Assembly (NCBI GenBank): GCA_946999785.1
Contig: CAMQEO010000005.1
Coordinates: 1 to 34,057 of the forward strand
Length of the DNA: 34,057 bases
Source: an uncultured Atopobium sp.
GTDB taxonomy: Bacteria > Actinomycetota > Coriobacteriia > Coriobacteriales > Atopobiaceae
Direction: 5' to 3'
Shown here: positions 1-8,708 of the stretch, in pieces
Position numbering within the stretch: the stretch's first letter is position 1
Layout: the number at the start of each line of letters is the position of its first letter
Position numbers and translations under genes: made by a program
Notes under the pieces: generated by a model
Told to the model about the DNA's origin: nothing
The model's input: only the letters and a program-made list of their open reading frames with translations
Databases searched by the model: none

Positions 1-235
<235 letters not shown>

Positions 236-255
236 ATTTACATGTTCCCTGCAGT

Positions 256-2196
256 TTATTTAATTTTAGATTTATCAACACGCAGGCAGCGCATTGCATT
301 GGCAACTGCCAAGCACGCAACACCCACATCGCCAAAAACGGCTACCCACATATTTGCAATACCTAAAGCAGCAAAACCTAAAATTAAAACTTTAACACCG
401 AGTGCCACCACAATATTTTGTCGAACGATCCTCATGGTTTTACGTGCAATATTGATAGCTGTTGCAATGCCTGAGGGCTTGTCGTTCATAAGTACCACGT
501 CCGCTGCTTCAATTGCCGCATCAGAGCCCATAGCGCCCATAGCTATACCTACATCCGAGCGCATTAAAACGGGAGCGTCGTTAATTCCATCACCTACAAA
601 TGCCAGTTTGCCGCCCAAGTCTTCTTGACGAATAAGTTTTTCGATAATTGCAACTTTGTCCTGCGGCATAAGTTCTGCGTGGAATTCATCCATGCCAAGC
701 TTTTGGCATACGCTTTTTGCCACGTCGAGCCTGTCGCCTGTGAGCATAACACAGCGCTCAACACCAATTTTGTGCAGATTAAGAATGGTTTGCGAAGCAT
801 CGTCTTTAGGGGAGTCGGCAATAACAATGTGACCTAGATACACACCGTTTTGTGCCACGTGAATGGTGGTTCCCATAACTTCGCATGCTTGCGTGTGAAT
901 CCCCACTTCTTCCATAAGTGCAAGATTACCAGCTGCAATGCGGTGCCCTTCAAAATCGGCACTTACACCTTTGCCTGAATGTTCAGTAAAGTTAGTTACT
1001 AATTGCGGGTTTGCACCTGCAGTATATGCCTGTCGAAGAGCCTGCGCAGTTGGATGATTAGACAACACTTCTACGTGCGCTGCAATGCGTAGCAGCACAC
1101 CGCGCGCAATATCGGGAATGGGATGAACGGTGATAATACCAAACTTTCCCGTAGTAAGCGTTCCTGTTTTGTCAAACGCAACGGTATTAACTACAGCTAG
1201 TGTTTCAAGATAGTTTGAGCCTTTTATGAGTATTCCTTGCTTTGATGAGGCTCCAATACCACCAAAGAACGAAAGTGGCACCGAAATAACTAACGCGCAT
1301 GGGCAGCTTACCACCAAAAATATCAAGGCACGCTGTATCCATGTTGAGGGCGAACCATAGCTCATAAGCGGTGGAACAACTGCTAAAAGCACAGCTAAAC
1401 ATACAATAACAGGAGTATATATGCGCGCAAATCTTGAGATAAAGTGCTCGGCGTGAGCCTTGCGCGAGCTGGCATTTTCTACAAGATCTAAAATTCGCTG
1501 TACGGTAGAGTCTTCATACTGTTTGGTAACTTTAATAGTAAGCGCACCCGATAAATTAACGCAACCACTTACCACTGACGATCCAATATGTACCAACCGT
1601 GGCAAAGCTTCGCCCGTAATAGCGGAGGTGTCTATTTGCGAATAGCCGTTTATTATTTCGCCGTCAAGCGCAATGCGTTCGCCCGGTTTTACCATAATGC
1701 ATTGGCCAACTTCAATATCTTGAGGTTTAACTTTGGTAAGTACATCACCCTCAATACGATAGGCATACGCAGGCGCAATGTTCATCATCGACTTAATGGA
1801 GCTGCGGCTTTGATCAAGCGCGTAATCGTGAAACCATTCGCCCGTTTGATAGAAGATCATAACAGCTGCACCCTCTGCCATATGAGGATCGCTTTCGGGG
1901 AAGAATACCAGAGCGAATGCGCCAACCGTTGCAATGACCATCAAAACGTTTTCATCAAAGAGGTGCCCGCGGATAACGCCTTTATAAGCACGCGCAATAA
2001 CGTCTGATCCTGCTATAAGATAGGGAACCAAAAAGAGTACAAATTGGATCCACAGACACACGATAGAGGATAGTCCAAGTAGTTTGAGCGGTAGAAGTTC
2101 AATGACGATAAAGATAACCAACGAAATTACAATTCGCATGAGGTTAAAGCGCTGTTCATGGGAGAGGCCTTGGTATTTACGTACGAGGTAGTTCAT
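256..2196 (-). CDS. cadA: Zn2+/Cd2+/Pb2+-translocating P1B-type ATPase
   Basis: This 646-residue ATP-driven metal exporter sits in the cytoplasmic membrane. Landmarks are the actuator TGE motif (SAITGEALP), the metal-binding CPC in transmembrane segment 6 (C298-P299-C300), the phosphorylated aspartate D342 in DKTGTLT, the SNHP motif of the nucleotide domain, and GDGINDAP around D536. The last membrane pair has a Lys (GVKVLILG) and a DxG (FGDVG), the signature of the Zn/Cd/Pb subclass rather than copper pumps. The N-terminus begins directly with about 20 soluble residues and a membrane helix, so the usual N-terminal CxxC metal-binding domain is missing. The ATG is preceded by AGGA at 6-nt spacing. 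It lies 137 nt downstream of the repressor gene in the same direction. Confidence 0.93.
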   Translation of the reverse strand: MNYLVRKYQGLSHEQRFNLMRIVISLVIFIVIELLPLKLLGLSSIVCLWIQFVLFLVPYLIAGSDVIARAYKGVIRGHLFDENVLMVIATVGAFALVFFPESDPHMAEGAAVMIFYQTGEWFHDYALDQSRSSIKSMMNIAPAYAYRIEGDVLTKVKPQDIEVGQCIMVKPGERIALDGEIINGYSQIDTSAITGEALPRLVHIGSSVVSGCVNLSGALTIKVTKQYEDSTVQRILDLVENASSRKAHAEHFISRFARIYTPVIVCLAVLLAVVPPLMSYGSPSTWIQRALIFLVVSCPCALVISVPLSFFGGIGASSKQGILIKGSNYLETLAVVNTVAFDKTGTLTTGKFGIITVHPIPDIARGVLLRIAAHVEVLSNHPTAQALRQAYTAGANPQLVTNFTEHSGKGVSADFEGHRIAAGNLALMEEVGIHTQACEVMGTTIHVAQNGVYLGHIVIADSPKDDASQTILNLHKIGVERCVMLTGDRLDVAKSVCQKLGMDEFHAELMPQDKVAIIEKLIRQEDLGGKLAFVGDGINDAPVLMRSDVGIAMGAMGSDAAIEAADVVLMNDKPSGIATAINIARKTMRIVRQNIVVALGVKVLILGFAALGIANMWVAVFGDVGVACLAVANAMRCLRVDKSKIK

Positions 2197-2271
2197 GATT
2201 TGTCCTGACGTTGCGGTCTATAGAGAAACAAGCTATAGCAGGTGTTGCCTTACGAGGTGTTGATATTTGAT

Positions 2272-2303
2272 GTAAACAAGTTAGAATTAGCTAACTCGTT
2301 TAC
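2272..2303 (-). promoter_or_regulatory. Inverted repeat in the cadA leader (operator or mRNA stem-loop)
   Basis: Arms GTAAACAAGTTAG (2272-2284) and CTAACTCGTTTAC (2291-2303) pair over 12 of 13 positions around a 6-nt AATTAG loop. It sits between the repressor stop and the cadA start. There is no T-run on either side, so it does not look like an intrinsic terminator. It could be a second operator or an mRNA-stabilising or processing hairpin that sets the ratio of repressor to pump. Confidence 0.45.
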
Positions 2304-2333
2304 GATACATGGATACGTACAAAATAAGTACAG

Positions 2334-2750
2334 TTATTCGCACATATGCGTCATACCCTGAGAAAGCATGGTGTTTACGTGGTCGTCGGCAAGCGAATAG
2401 ATAATTTGTTTGCCTTCGCGCTTAAAACGAACAAGATGTGTTTGTTTTAAAATGCGCAACTGATGAGAAACGGCACTTTGTGACAAACAAACTGCGTCTG
2501 CAATATCGTTAACCGATAAGCTACCGCAGGTGAGCGCAAAAAGAATTTTAACGCGCGTTGTGTCCGAGAAAATCTTGAATAGGTCGGCAAGATCGTAGAG
2601 AATTTCTTCATCGGGCATGTCCATAGCAGCAATTTCGGCTTTTGCGGTATCTTTTGCGGTGGCTTCATTAAGAGGTTTGTGTGGTGTTGGTTGGACTTTT
2701 TCCTGCGAATTATGCAAGTTCTTCTTGTTTGCACTTGGTTGTCGTGGCAT
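2334..2750 (-). CDS. smtB: ArsR/SmtB-family metal-responsive repressor (SmtB/CzrA type)
   Basis: This 138-residue winged-helix protein has an extended, charged N-terminal tail of about 40 residues. The DNA-reading helix is LSQSAVSHQLRILK and the wing is VRFKREGKQIIYSL. The C-terminal helix ends D122-x-H124 ... H135-x-x-E138, which aligns position by position with the alpha-5 Zn site of SmtB and CzrA (DxH...HxxE). The alpha-3N cysteines of CadC-type sensors are not seen: the corresponding region reads LSVNDIADAV. From family knowledge, it should repress the operon and release DNA on binding Zn(II), and perhaps Cd or Co. The start follows a perfect AGGAGG. It is the first gene of the operon with cadA and cadD, so it is likely autoregulated through the palindrome just upstream. 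Confidence 0.88.
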   Translation of the reverse strand: MPRQPSANKKNLHNSQEKVQPTPHKPLNEATAKDTAKAEIAAMDMPDEEILYDLADLFKIFSDTTRVKILFALTCGSLSVNDIADAVCLSQSAVSHQLRILKQTHLVRFKREGKQIIYSLADDHVNTMLSQGMTHMCE

Positions 2751-2770
2751 ATAACCTCCTTACATATATA

Positions 2771-2792
2771 CATATGAACAAGCGTTCATATG
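2771..2792. promoter_or_regulatory. Palindromic SmtB/ArsR-type operator
   Basis: CATATGAAC and GTTCATATG are perfect 9-bp arms around a 4-nt AAGC spacer. The TATGAAC...GTTCATA core resembles known SmtB/CzrA/CadC operators (TGAAC arms flanked by AT). It lies a few bases downstream of the expected transcription start and about 20 nt before the repressor ATG, a position suited to blocking RNA polymerase. Confidence 0.75.
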
Positions 2793-2801
2793 TTAGCTAT
2801 C

Positions 2802-2829
2802 ATGATACCAAGTTTTTAGAGGATGTCAA
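2802..2829 (-). promoter_or_regulatory. Sigma70-type promoter of the smtB-cadA-cadD operon
   Basis: Read on the minus strand there is a perfect -35 TTGACA (2824-2829), a 16-bp spacer and a -10 TATCAT (2802-2807). Transcription would start near 2795, directly at the edge of the palindromic operator. Confidence 0.75.
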
Positions 2830-2988
2830 ATAAAGCTTAAAATAAGTTAAAAAGGTGGGTTTTGCGCCATGCAAAAATACGCTACTCTTTACGCCAAAAA
2901 AGTTAAATTGCATTCATGATGGCATGACAATATGCATATAACATGCGTATAGCTGTACGTGTTCTTTCAGATAGGATGTTTGTTGATC

Positions 2989-3720
2989 CTAAAACCTAGT
3001 TTTAACCATATCATCCAAGAGTGAGGTATTGTTTGCATCGATAAACTGTATCTCGGAAGCCAAGTGCCAGTGATCTGCAGAGAGTGGCTCGGGTGCATTG
3101 TTTTTGATATAGGTCCATTGTTGCTTACGTACCAATTTTCCGTTTGATAGTTTGTACATAGTGCTCGTTATCGTTTGTGAATTAGAAGGATACTCATTTT
3201 GTAAAAGTGTGTTAGGTTCTTTTCCAATTTGAAACCCTGTTGCGTCATCGCCTATGGTTGCACGGCCTTCATAAAGAGGCTTATCTGTTACCGTCATGTC
3301 GCCTTGCTTACCCAAAGAAGAAAAAATATAGATCTCGGACATGGCCTTTTCATATTCAACTCTCATGAACATTTCGGGTATTTTATCTCCTGTAATGTCA
3401 ATGACAGCATATGATATTTTAGTAACTGCAAAATCATGAGAAACGTATTCGCTTGGATTTTTAAGTGCATCTTGGTATTGGCTTGCAGCCGTTGTCAGTT
3501 TTTCTGTTTGTAATTGCTTTGCCGCAATCTGGGCTTCATTTGCTGCAGCTGCCGCTTGCTCGCGTTCATTGGCTGCTTGCTGCGCAGGACTTAGGCGGTG
3601 CGTGTATGTCCACGTAGCAAAAATACAAAATGCCAAAAACAAAACAACCAATATAAGAGTAGCAACAGTTTTTGTGCTAACGTGTGAAGTATACGGGTTA
3701 GCATCTTTTGTATGATGCAT
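2989..3720 (-). CDS. Membrane-anchored hypothetical protein with an EF-hand-like acidic loop
   Basis: I do not recognise this family. The product (243 residues from this start) has a short polar N-terminus, one strong membrane helix (TVATLILVVLFLAFCIFATW), an Ala/Gln/Glu-rich helical stretch likely to be coiled coil, and an extracytoplasmic domain. That domain contains YAVIDITGDKIPEMFMRVEY, a D-x-T-G-D-x-x-P-E loop of the kind found in Ca-binding-like surface proteins that report 'D..GD..PE' repeats. No lipobox or cell-wall anchor is visible. The start at 3720 was chosen because AAGGAG lies 6 nt before it. A longer frame to 3783 would overlap the upstream gene and lacks a ribosome site. It follows the flippase gene by 28 nt, so the two are probably co-transcribed. 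Confidence 0.7.
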   Translation of the reverse strand: MHHTKDANPYTSHVSTKTVATLILVVLFLAFCIFATWTYTHRLSPAQQAANEREQAAAAANEAQIAAKQLQTEKLTTAASQYQDALKNPSEYVSHDFAVTKISYAVIDITGDKIPEMFMRVEYEKAMSEIYIFSSLGKQGDMTVTDKPLYEGRATIGDDATGFQIGKEPNTLLQNEYPSNSQTITSTMYKLSNGKLVRKQQWTYIKNNAPEPLSADHWHLASEIQFIDANNTSLLDDMVKTRF

Positions 3721-3748
3721 AAAGTTCTCCTTGCGTTTTTCTGTAAAA

Positions 3749-5164
3749 TCAGTGTTGTCGAATGGCTTTTCGTGCATGTACATACTGAAAGCATAACAGC
3801 ATACAAAGTAGTGTCATGGCTAATACATAACTGCTTACAGCACCACTAAAATGCAATGTCGTAATGCATATGAGAGAACATATAATAACAAAGCCAAAGC
3901 TTATAAGATAGGACGTAAAAGCACTTGCCTGTTTGCGTATGATAGTAAGCAGCTGAAAGAAAAAGTCGATACATGCGCTTAAACCACCTGCAATCACCAT
4001 ACTTAGCTGCTCAAGCTGTAAATGTTTAAATGAGACGCCATAAAGAATTCCATTAAGAGTTGCACCCCAATTCCACATGATACAAGCCATAAGGGCCGTG
4101 ATGCCAATAATGCTTGTTGCAATGATAAGTGTTTGCACATCAAAGAGTTTTGTGTTGTCACTTTGTGTCCAAAGTATTGATAATTTCATGAGCTGTGGCT
4201 TATACACAAGCGCAGCAACAAGCACAATAGCCATTGCTGGAAAGTAGAGCGCATTAAAATAGAGCTGCTGCTGATAATCCAAGACTGCTTCCATAATAAA
4301 TTTTGGAGAGGTATCAATAAGCGCAAAAAGAAATTGACCTAAAAATGCAGGGAAACACTCATAAAAAAGTTCGCTAAGCTCAATGGGCTCCCACGTGCGC
4401 GATTTGGGTGTTTCAAATTTGGCAAGTGGATACGTGATAATAACAAAACTTACACCTGCAAAGAGAACAAGCGCGCGTGTTGCTGTCTGCACGTCGTGAA
4501 AAAGTATAAGCACTAACAAAAAGATAAAACACGCGCCTCCGCAGCGAATGGCTTGAGAAATACCTGCTAAATAGAGTTTATCGCATTGTTGCAGACGACC
4601 CTCATAGACATCGGCGAGGCTGTCGATAAGCTTAAAAGTCATAAGCGAAATAAGCAATGATGACATGAGCTCACTATCGTGGCGCAGCGTCAGATATACA
4701 AAGCCAACAGCTGCCATAACAATGCAGGTAAGTATGCGTTGTAGCTGATACGCGGCAAACGAATCTTGTTCGCTAACATCGGATACCTGAAAGGTTCTCA
4801 CCCCAAAAAGCGCAATAAACTGCAAGACCGTAGCTATTACAAATGCCATGGTAAATCGGCCTGCAATTTCAGAGCCACAAATTTGTGAAACTAAAATAGT
4901 AAGAAGGGGAAACATAAGCCCCATGCATGCCTGACCAAGAGCGTTACACAGATAATCTTTAACAGTTCGATGCGCTCCATAGAGGGCAACTTGGTTTGCA
5001 AAATCTTGGTGTCGCACGCCCTCAATGAGGCGGTTTTTCCATACATCCATAATTCCGTGCGTGGGTTTTGTTGCGCGCACAGACGGTAAAGAATGCAGAT
5101 TTTGGCTTGAGCGCACAAAGCTTGGCACCAACTTTTGCAGTATGTATGTGATTGCCTGCTTCAT
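3749..5164 (-). CDS. Polytopic membrane flippase-like protein (Wzx/MATE-like, polysaccharide export)
   Basis: The product (471 residues from this start) has roughly 12 hydrophobic helices. Hydrophilic N-terminal residues lead into VALYGAHRTVKDYLCNALGQACMG and then a first helix pair, the layout of Wzx/PST lipid-linked sugar flippases. Family placement rests on overall hydropathy and the 'F...R..Q.SD' loop after helix 3 (FGVRTFQVSDV); no catalytic motif exists to confirm it. The start at 5164 has AGGA 6 nt upstream. The frame remains open to 5287 but those 41 extra residues are not membrane-like. A hypothetical membrane protein follows 28 nt downstream. No glycosyltransferase is nearby, so the substrate is unknown. 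Confidence 0.6.
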   Translation of the reverse strand: MKQAITYILQKLVPSFVRSSQNLHSLPSVRATKPTHGIMDVWKNRLIEGVRHQDFANQVALYGAHRTVKDYLCNALGQACMGLMFPLLTILVSQICGSEIAGRFTMAFVIATVLQFIALFGVRTFQVSDVSEQDSFAAYQLQRILTCIVMAAVGFVYLTLRHDSELMSSLLISLMTFKLIDSLADVYEGRLQQCDKLYLAGISQAIRCGGACFIFLLVLILFHDVQTATRALVLFAGVSFVIITYPLAKFETPKSRTWEPIELSELFYECFPAFLGQFLFALIDTSPKFIMEAVLDYQQQLYFNALYFPAMAIVLVAALVYKPQLMKLSILWTQSDNTKLFDVQTLIIATSIIGITALMACIMWNWGATLNGILYGVSFKHLQLEQLSMVIAGGLSACIDFFFQLLTIIRKQASAFTSYLISFGFVIICSLICITTLHFSGAVSSYVLAMTLLCMLLCFQYVHARKAIRQH

Positions 5165-5546
5165 TACCAGTCCTAACATTATACGTATGGTTTGTACACA
5201 TTGTTTGTGTGCATTATAAACTTCTGTCTGTGAGTTGCAACATTGTTGTAATGCTTGAGCATATATGGTGAATGTACAAGTAGCCATGCGCCCTATGTGT
5301 TCGTTATGGCCAGCACTCGTGTTTATGCATCTTACAAAAGCATTCCTATTATACGTTTTGTTTTAGACGTTTGTTACATGCTTTCTCATCTTTTATAGTA
5401 AGTAGGTTTTTATACATAAAGATTTCTAAACGGTTACGGCTTCTGTGTCGCTTATGCTAAATTGCCAAACCTGCCTTGCAGCGCTTTAAAGTGGTGTATT
5501 GTTAGATAAGTAAGTTAGGTAGGGTATTGTTTATAAAGGAGTTATC
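5165..5546. other. Intergenic divergent promoter region, flippase / ppc
   Basis: This 382-bp gap separates two divergent genes. It holds the flippase promoter candidate (5348-5377) and the ppc ribosome site AAAGGAG at 5535-5541. No convincing consensus promoter for ppc was found, and no riboswitch or repeat was recognised. Confidence 0.5.
5348..5377 (-). promoter_or_regulatory. Candidate promoter of the flippase operon
   Basis: On the minus strand a perfect -10 TATAAT (5348-5353) follows an 18-bp spacer and a -35-like GTAACA (5372-5377). The transcript would begin near 5340 and carry a leader of about 175 nt before the chosen start. Confidence 0.5.
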
Positions 5547-8396
5547 GTGTCGGAGTTTAGTGGTCAAAACCAATCTGGCAAAAACGATAAAGAGGCTTAC
5601 AAGGCACAAAACCATACCAAGAGCAGTGCAACAGCAGCTCATGTATACAAACCTTTGAAGCCTGCACAATCAAAACAAATAAACACACATATGGTTCATG
5701 CCGAAGAGGAACGCACTTTTGAGCGTGTTAATATTCCTGAAAGCCTTAAAAGTAATTTAACGCTTTTTCTTCATCTTGTACGTAAAGTTATTCAGGAATA
5801 CGACGAAAACCTTTGTACCACGTTTGACGTGCTTCTTTCCGACTTTATCGAGGCAGATAATCAGGAAGCACACCATCCAAGTCAAACGTGTTCTGCACTC
5901 CAAGATGCCGTGCGTATTATAAACGGTCTTGAGATTCATGAAGCCACGATGCTTGCGCGTGCGTTTGCGTCATATTTTCATCTTGCAAATATCTGTGAAG
6001 AGAATTATCGTGTTGCTGCTTTGCGCGCACGTGAAAAATCTACGCCTGTTTCAAAAAAAGACAATCCTTTTGCTAATCCTAACAACGATTTAAGTGCCGC
6101 CTATCACGAAATTATGCGTGAATGTGGCAAAGACAAGGCAAATGAGCTGTTGCACCGTTTGGAATTTCACCCCGTATTTACGGCGCACCCAACCGAAGCA
6201 CGCCGTAAGACCGTTGAGGCGCGTATTAGAAATATTGCAACGCTGCTCGAAAAACGCGCGCGCCTTGGTGGAGCTTCTTTGGCCGAGAATGATCGTCGTA
6301 TGCTTGAGGAAATTGAGGCGCTCTTTAGAACATCTCCTATTGCGCTTAAAAAACCAACTCCTGTTGAAGAAGCAGATACCATTATTGACATCTTTGATCA
6401 CACGCTTTTTGAAATGGTTCCCGATGTGTATCGTCGTTTTGACGATTGGGAATTGGGCGATGATGCTGGTAAGGTTCCACCTTTGTGTCCTGCATTTTTT
6501 AAGCCAGGAAGCTGGATTGGAACCGATCGTGACGGTAATCCTAATGTTACGGCAAAAGTTAGTAGAAAAGTTGCCGAAAAATTCCGCACGCATATGCTTA
6601 CAAAATTAGCCGAGGAAACCAAAAAAGTTGCGCGAAGCCTAACACTTGATACTGTGTCAACGCCTGCTTCTAAGCAGCTACGCAATCTATGGAATCACCA
6701 GGTTGAAATGAGTGAAGTTCTTTCTGCGCGTGCGTATCAGGTTTCTGCAAGTGAGCTACATCATGCTGTACTTAAGGTTATGGCAAATCGTTTGGAAGCA
6801 ACTATAACACGTACTGCCGATCTTATGTATACAACCGCAGAAGACTTTATCGGCGACTTGCGCATCGTCCAAGAGTCTCTTGCACAAGCAGGAGCTGTTC
6901 GTGCTGCATATGGTGTGGTGCAACGTCTTATTTGGCAGGCAGAAACGTTTGGATTTTCGCTCGTGCAAATGGAGTTTCGTCAACACTCGTTAGTGCATAC
7001 CCGTGCGCTTGAAGACATTCGCGCGCATGGTCGTTGGGGAGAACGTGGCGAGCTTGCGCCCATGACTAAAGAAGTGCTTGATACATTTCGTGCTATTGGT
7101 TCTATTCAACGCCGCAATGGTGTTGAAGCAGCACGCCGCTATATTATCTCGTTTACACAGTCGCCTCAAAATATTGAAGATGTCTATACGCTTGCTCATC
7201 TTGCATTTGCGCATGATAAAGACGTGCCAACGCTTGATGTTATCCCTCTTTTTGAGCAGGTAGAAGACTTAAATAATGCAATTGATACGCTCAATCACAT
7301 GATAGAGATCCCTGCAGTTCAAAAGCGCCTGGCTCAAACAAACAGGCGTTTGGAAGTTATGTTGGGCTATTCCGACTCCTCTAAAGATGCAGGCCCTACG
7401 TCGGCAACACTTGTGTTGCACGAAACACAGGCGCGCATTGCGCAGTGGGCAAAAGATCATAACATTAACCTCATTTTAATGCACGGACGCGGTGGCGCAG
7501 TTGGACGTGGCGGCGGTCCTGCAAACCGTGCAGTTCTTTCTCAGCCCATGGGCTCGGTGAATGCGTTCTTTAAACTTACCGAGCAGGGCGAAGTTATTTT
7601 TGCACGTTATGGAGATCCAGTTTTAGCACGTAGACACGTTGAGTCTGTTGCTGGTGCTACGCTTTTACAATCGGCTCCTTCTATCGAAAAGCTTAATACC
7701 GAAACAACTCAGTCATATTTAGTTCTAGCTGAAGAGCTCGACCATGCGGCTCATGCGCGCTTTTTGCGTTTGATTCATACAGAAGGCTTTCCTGAGTGGT
7801 TCTCTATTGTTACGCCTTTGGCCGAGATTGGTATGATGCCTATTGGTAGTCGTCCAGCTAAACGAGGCTTAGGCGCAACATCGCTTGCTGATTTGCGTAC
7901 TATCCCGTGGATTTTCTCGTGGTCACAAGCTCGTACCAATTTAGCAGCCTGGTATGGTTTAGGAACTGCATGCGAGGAGATTGGTGATTTGGCTCGCCTG
8001 CGCAGCGCGTATAAGCAATGGCCGCTGTTTACTACCTTTATTGACAATATCGAAATGTCGCTGGCAAAAACTGATACGCGGATTGCTAAAATGTATTTGG
8101 CTCTTGGCAAGCGCGATGATTTAACCGCGTTGGTACTTGACGAGATGGAACTCACCAAAAAGTGGGTGTTATCTATTACGGGTAATCAATGGCCACTTGA
8201 GCACCGCCGTGTATTGGGTCCGCTTATTCGTATGCGTAGTCCGTTTGTAGATGTGTTATCGGTAACTCAGGCGCACGCGCTTTCGGTTTTGCGTACACGA
8301 GGTCAAGATTTAAGTCCTGAGGAAAAGGAAAAGTTTATCTATCTTATTTTGTGTACCGTTTCAGGCGTTGCTGCCGGATTGCAAAATACGGGATAA
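5547..8396 (+). CDS. ppc: Phosphoenolpyruvate carboxylase
   Basis: The enzyme converts PEP and bicarbonate to oxaloacetate and phosphate, refilling C4 acids in the cytoplasm. At 949 residues it has the normal length for the bacterial tetramer. Catalytic landmarks are VFTAHPTE with His214, GTDRDGNPNV, GYSDSSKDAGP, the glycine loop HGRGGAVGRGGGP (646-658), RPAKRGLGATSLADLRTIPWIFSW in the C-terminal lobe, and the conserved C-terminal QNTG. The start is GTG, supported by AAAGGAG 5 nt upstream. About 65 N-terminal residues are polar and look disordered, slightly longer than usual. The gene stands alone, with a strong terminator behind it. In a fermentative anaerobe it probably feeds aspartate and succinate formation. 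Confidence 0.97.
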   Translation: MSEFSGQNQSGKNDKEAYKAQNHTKSSATAAHVYKPLKPAQSKQINTHMVHAEEERTFERVNIPESLKSNLTLFLHLVRKVIQEYDENLCTTFDVLLSDFIEADNQEAHHPSQTCSALQDAVRIINGLEIHEATMLARAFASYFHLANICEENYRVAALRAREKSTPVSKKDNPFANPNNDLSAAYHEIMRECGKDKANELLHRLEFHPVFTAHPTEARRKTVEARIRNIATLLEKRARLGGASLAENDRRMLEEIEALFRTSPIALKKPTPVEEADTIIDIFDHTLFEMVPDVYRRFDDWELGDDAGKVPPLCPAFFKPGSWIGTDRDGNPNVTAKVSRKVAEKFRTHMLTKLAEETKKVARSLTLDTVSTPASKQLRNLWNHQVEMSEVLSARAYQVSASELHHAVLKVMANRLEATITRTADLMYTTAEDFIGDLRIVQESLAQAGAVRAAYGVVQRLIWQAETFGFSLVQMEFRQHSLVHTRALEDIRAHGRWGERGELAPMTKEVLDTFRAIGSIQRRNGVEAARRYIISFTQSPQNIEDVYTLAHLAFAHDKDVPTLDVIPLFEQVEDLNNAIDTLNHMIEIPAVQKRLAQTNRRLEVMLGYSDSSKDAGPTSATLVLHETQARIAQWAKDHNINLILMHGRGGAVGRGGGPANRAVLSQPMGSVNAFFKLTEQGEVIFARYGDPVLARRHVESVAGATLLQSAPSIEKLNTETTQSYLVLAEELDHAAHARFLRLIHTEGFPEWFSIVTPLAEIGMMPIGSRPAKRGLGATSLADLRTIPWIFSWSQARTNLAAWYGLGTACEEIGDLARLRSAYKQWPLFTTFIDNIEMSLAKTDTRIAKMYLALGKRDDLTALVLDEMELTKKWVLSITGNQWPLEHRRVLGPLIRMRSPFVDVLSVTQAHALSVLRTRGQDLSPEEKEKFIYLILCTVSGVAAGLQNTG

Positions 8397-8484
8397 TTCT
8401 TTCAGAAAAAAATAAGATTTGCACCACCAAGTAGGTTTTCATTTTTTAAGGGAAACGTCTTGGAAAACCAAAAAACCTTTGTGT

Positions 8485-8517
8485 AAAGCACGCTTATAAC
8501 CTATAAGCGTGCTTTTT
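8485..8517 (+). terminator. Rho-independent terminator of ppc
   Basis: Perfect 14-bp arms AAAGCACGCTTATA (8485-8498) and TATAAGCGTGCTTT (8502-8515) enclose the loop ACC and run into five T residues. Confidence 0.93.
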
Positions 8518-8639
8518 AACTATGTAGAATCTATGTAGAAACTGAAAATAATGTATAAAGCTTAAGAAAATCTTAACCTCAACTAACAATTCTTTAATTC
8601 CTGTAAATAAGCTGAAAATATTTGTTTACAATGTTGCTA

Positions 8640-8659
8640 CTTAGTTAGCTTTATATAAC
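8640..8659 (+). promoter_or_regulatory. Candidate DtxR/IdeR-like iron box and -10 of the feo operon
   Basis: CTTAGTTAGCTTTATATAA (8640-8658) agrees with the DtxR/IdeR consensus TTAGGTTAGSCTAACCTAA at about 12 of 19 positions, including the central TTAGC. It overlaps a -10-like TATAAC (8654-8659). No well-spaced -35 was found. Two copies of CAACTAAC (8580-8587 partly, 8671-8678) flank it. Iron control of feo genes is expected from family knowledge, but the box is weak. Confidence 0.4.
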
Positions 8660-8678
8660 TCTTTTGGTTTCAACTAAC

Positions 8679-8699
8679 AAAGGGGCGTAAGGGGAGAGG
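8679..8699 (+). promoter_or_regulatory. feoA1 ribosome-binding region with two G-rich sites
   Basis: AAAGGGG (8679-8685) and GGGGAGAGG (8691-8699) precede the ATG at 8709. The second serves as Shine-Dalgarno at 9-nt spacing. An alternative TTG at 8700 directly abuts it and is therefore unlikely to be the start. Both G-rich sites are complementary to the two loops of the small RNA at 12590-12716. Confidence 0.6.
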
Positions 8700-8708
8700 T
8701 TGTCATAT

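Noticed and set aside
6090..6609. Long overlapping frames on both strands inside ppc (167 and 171 codons)
   Set aside because: Shadow frames of the PEP carboxylase gene; the protein there is conserved and complete.
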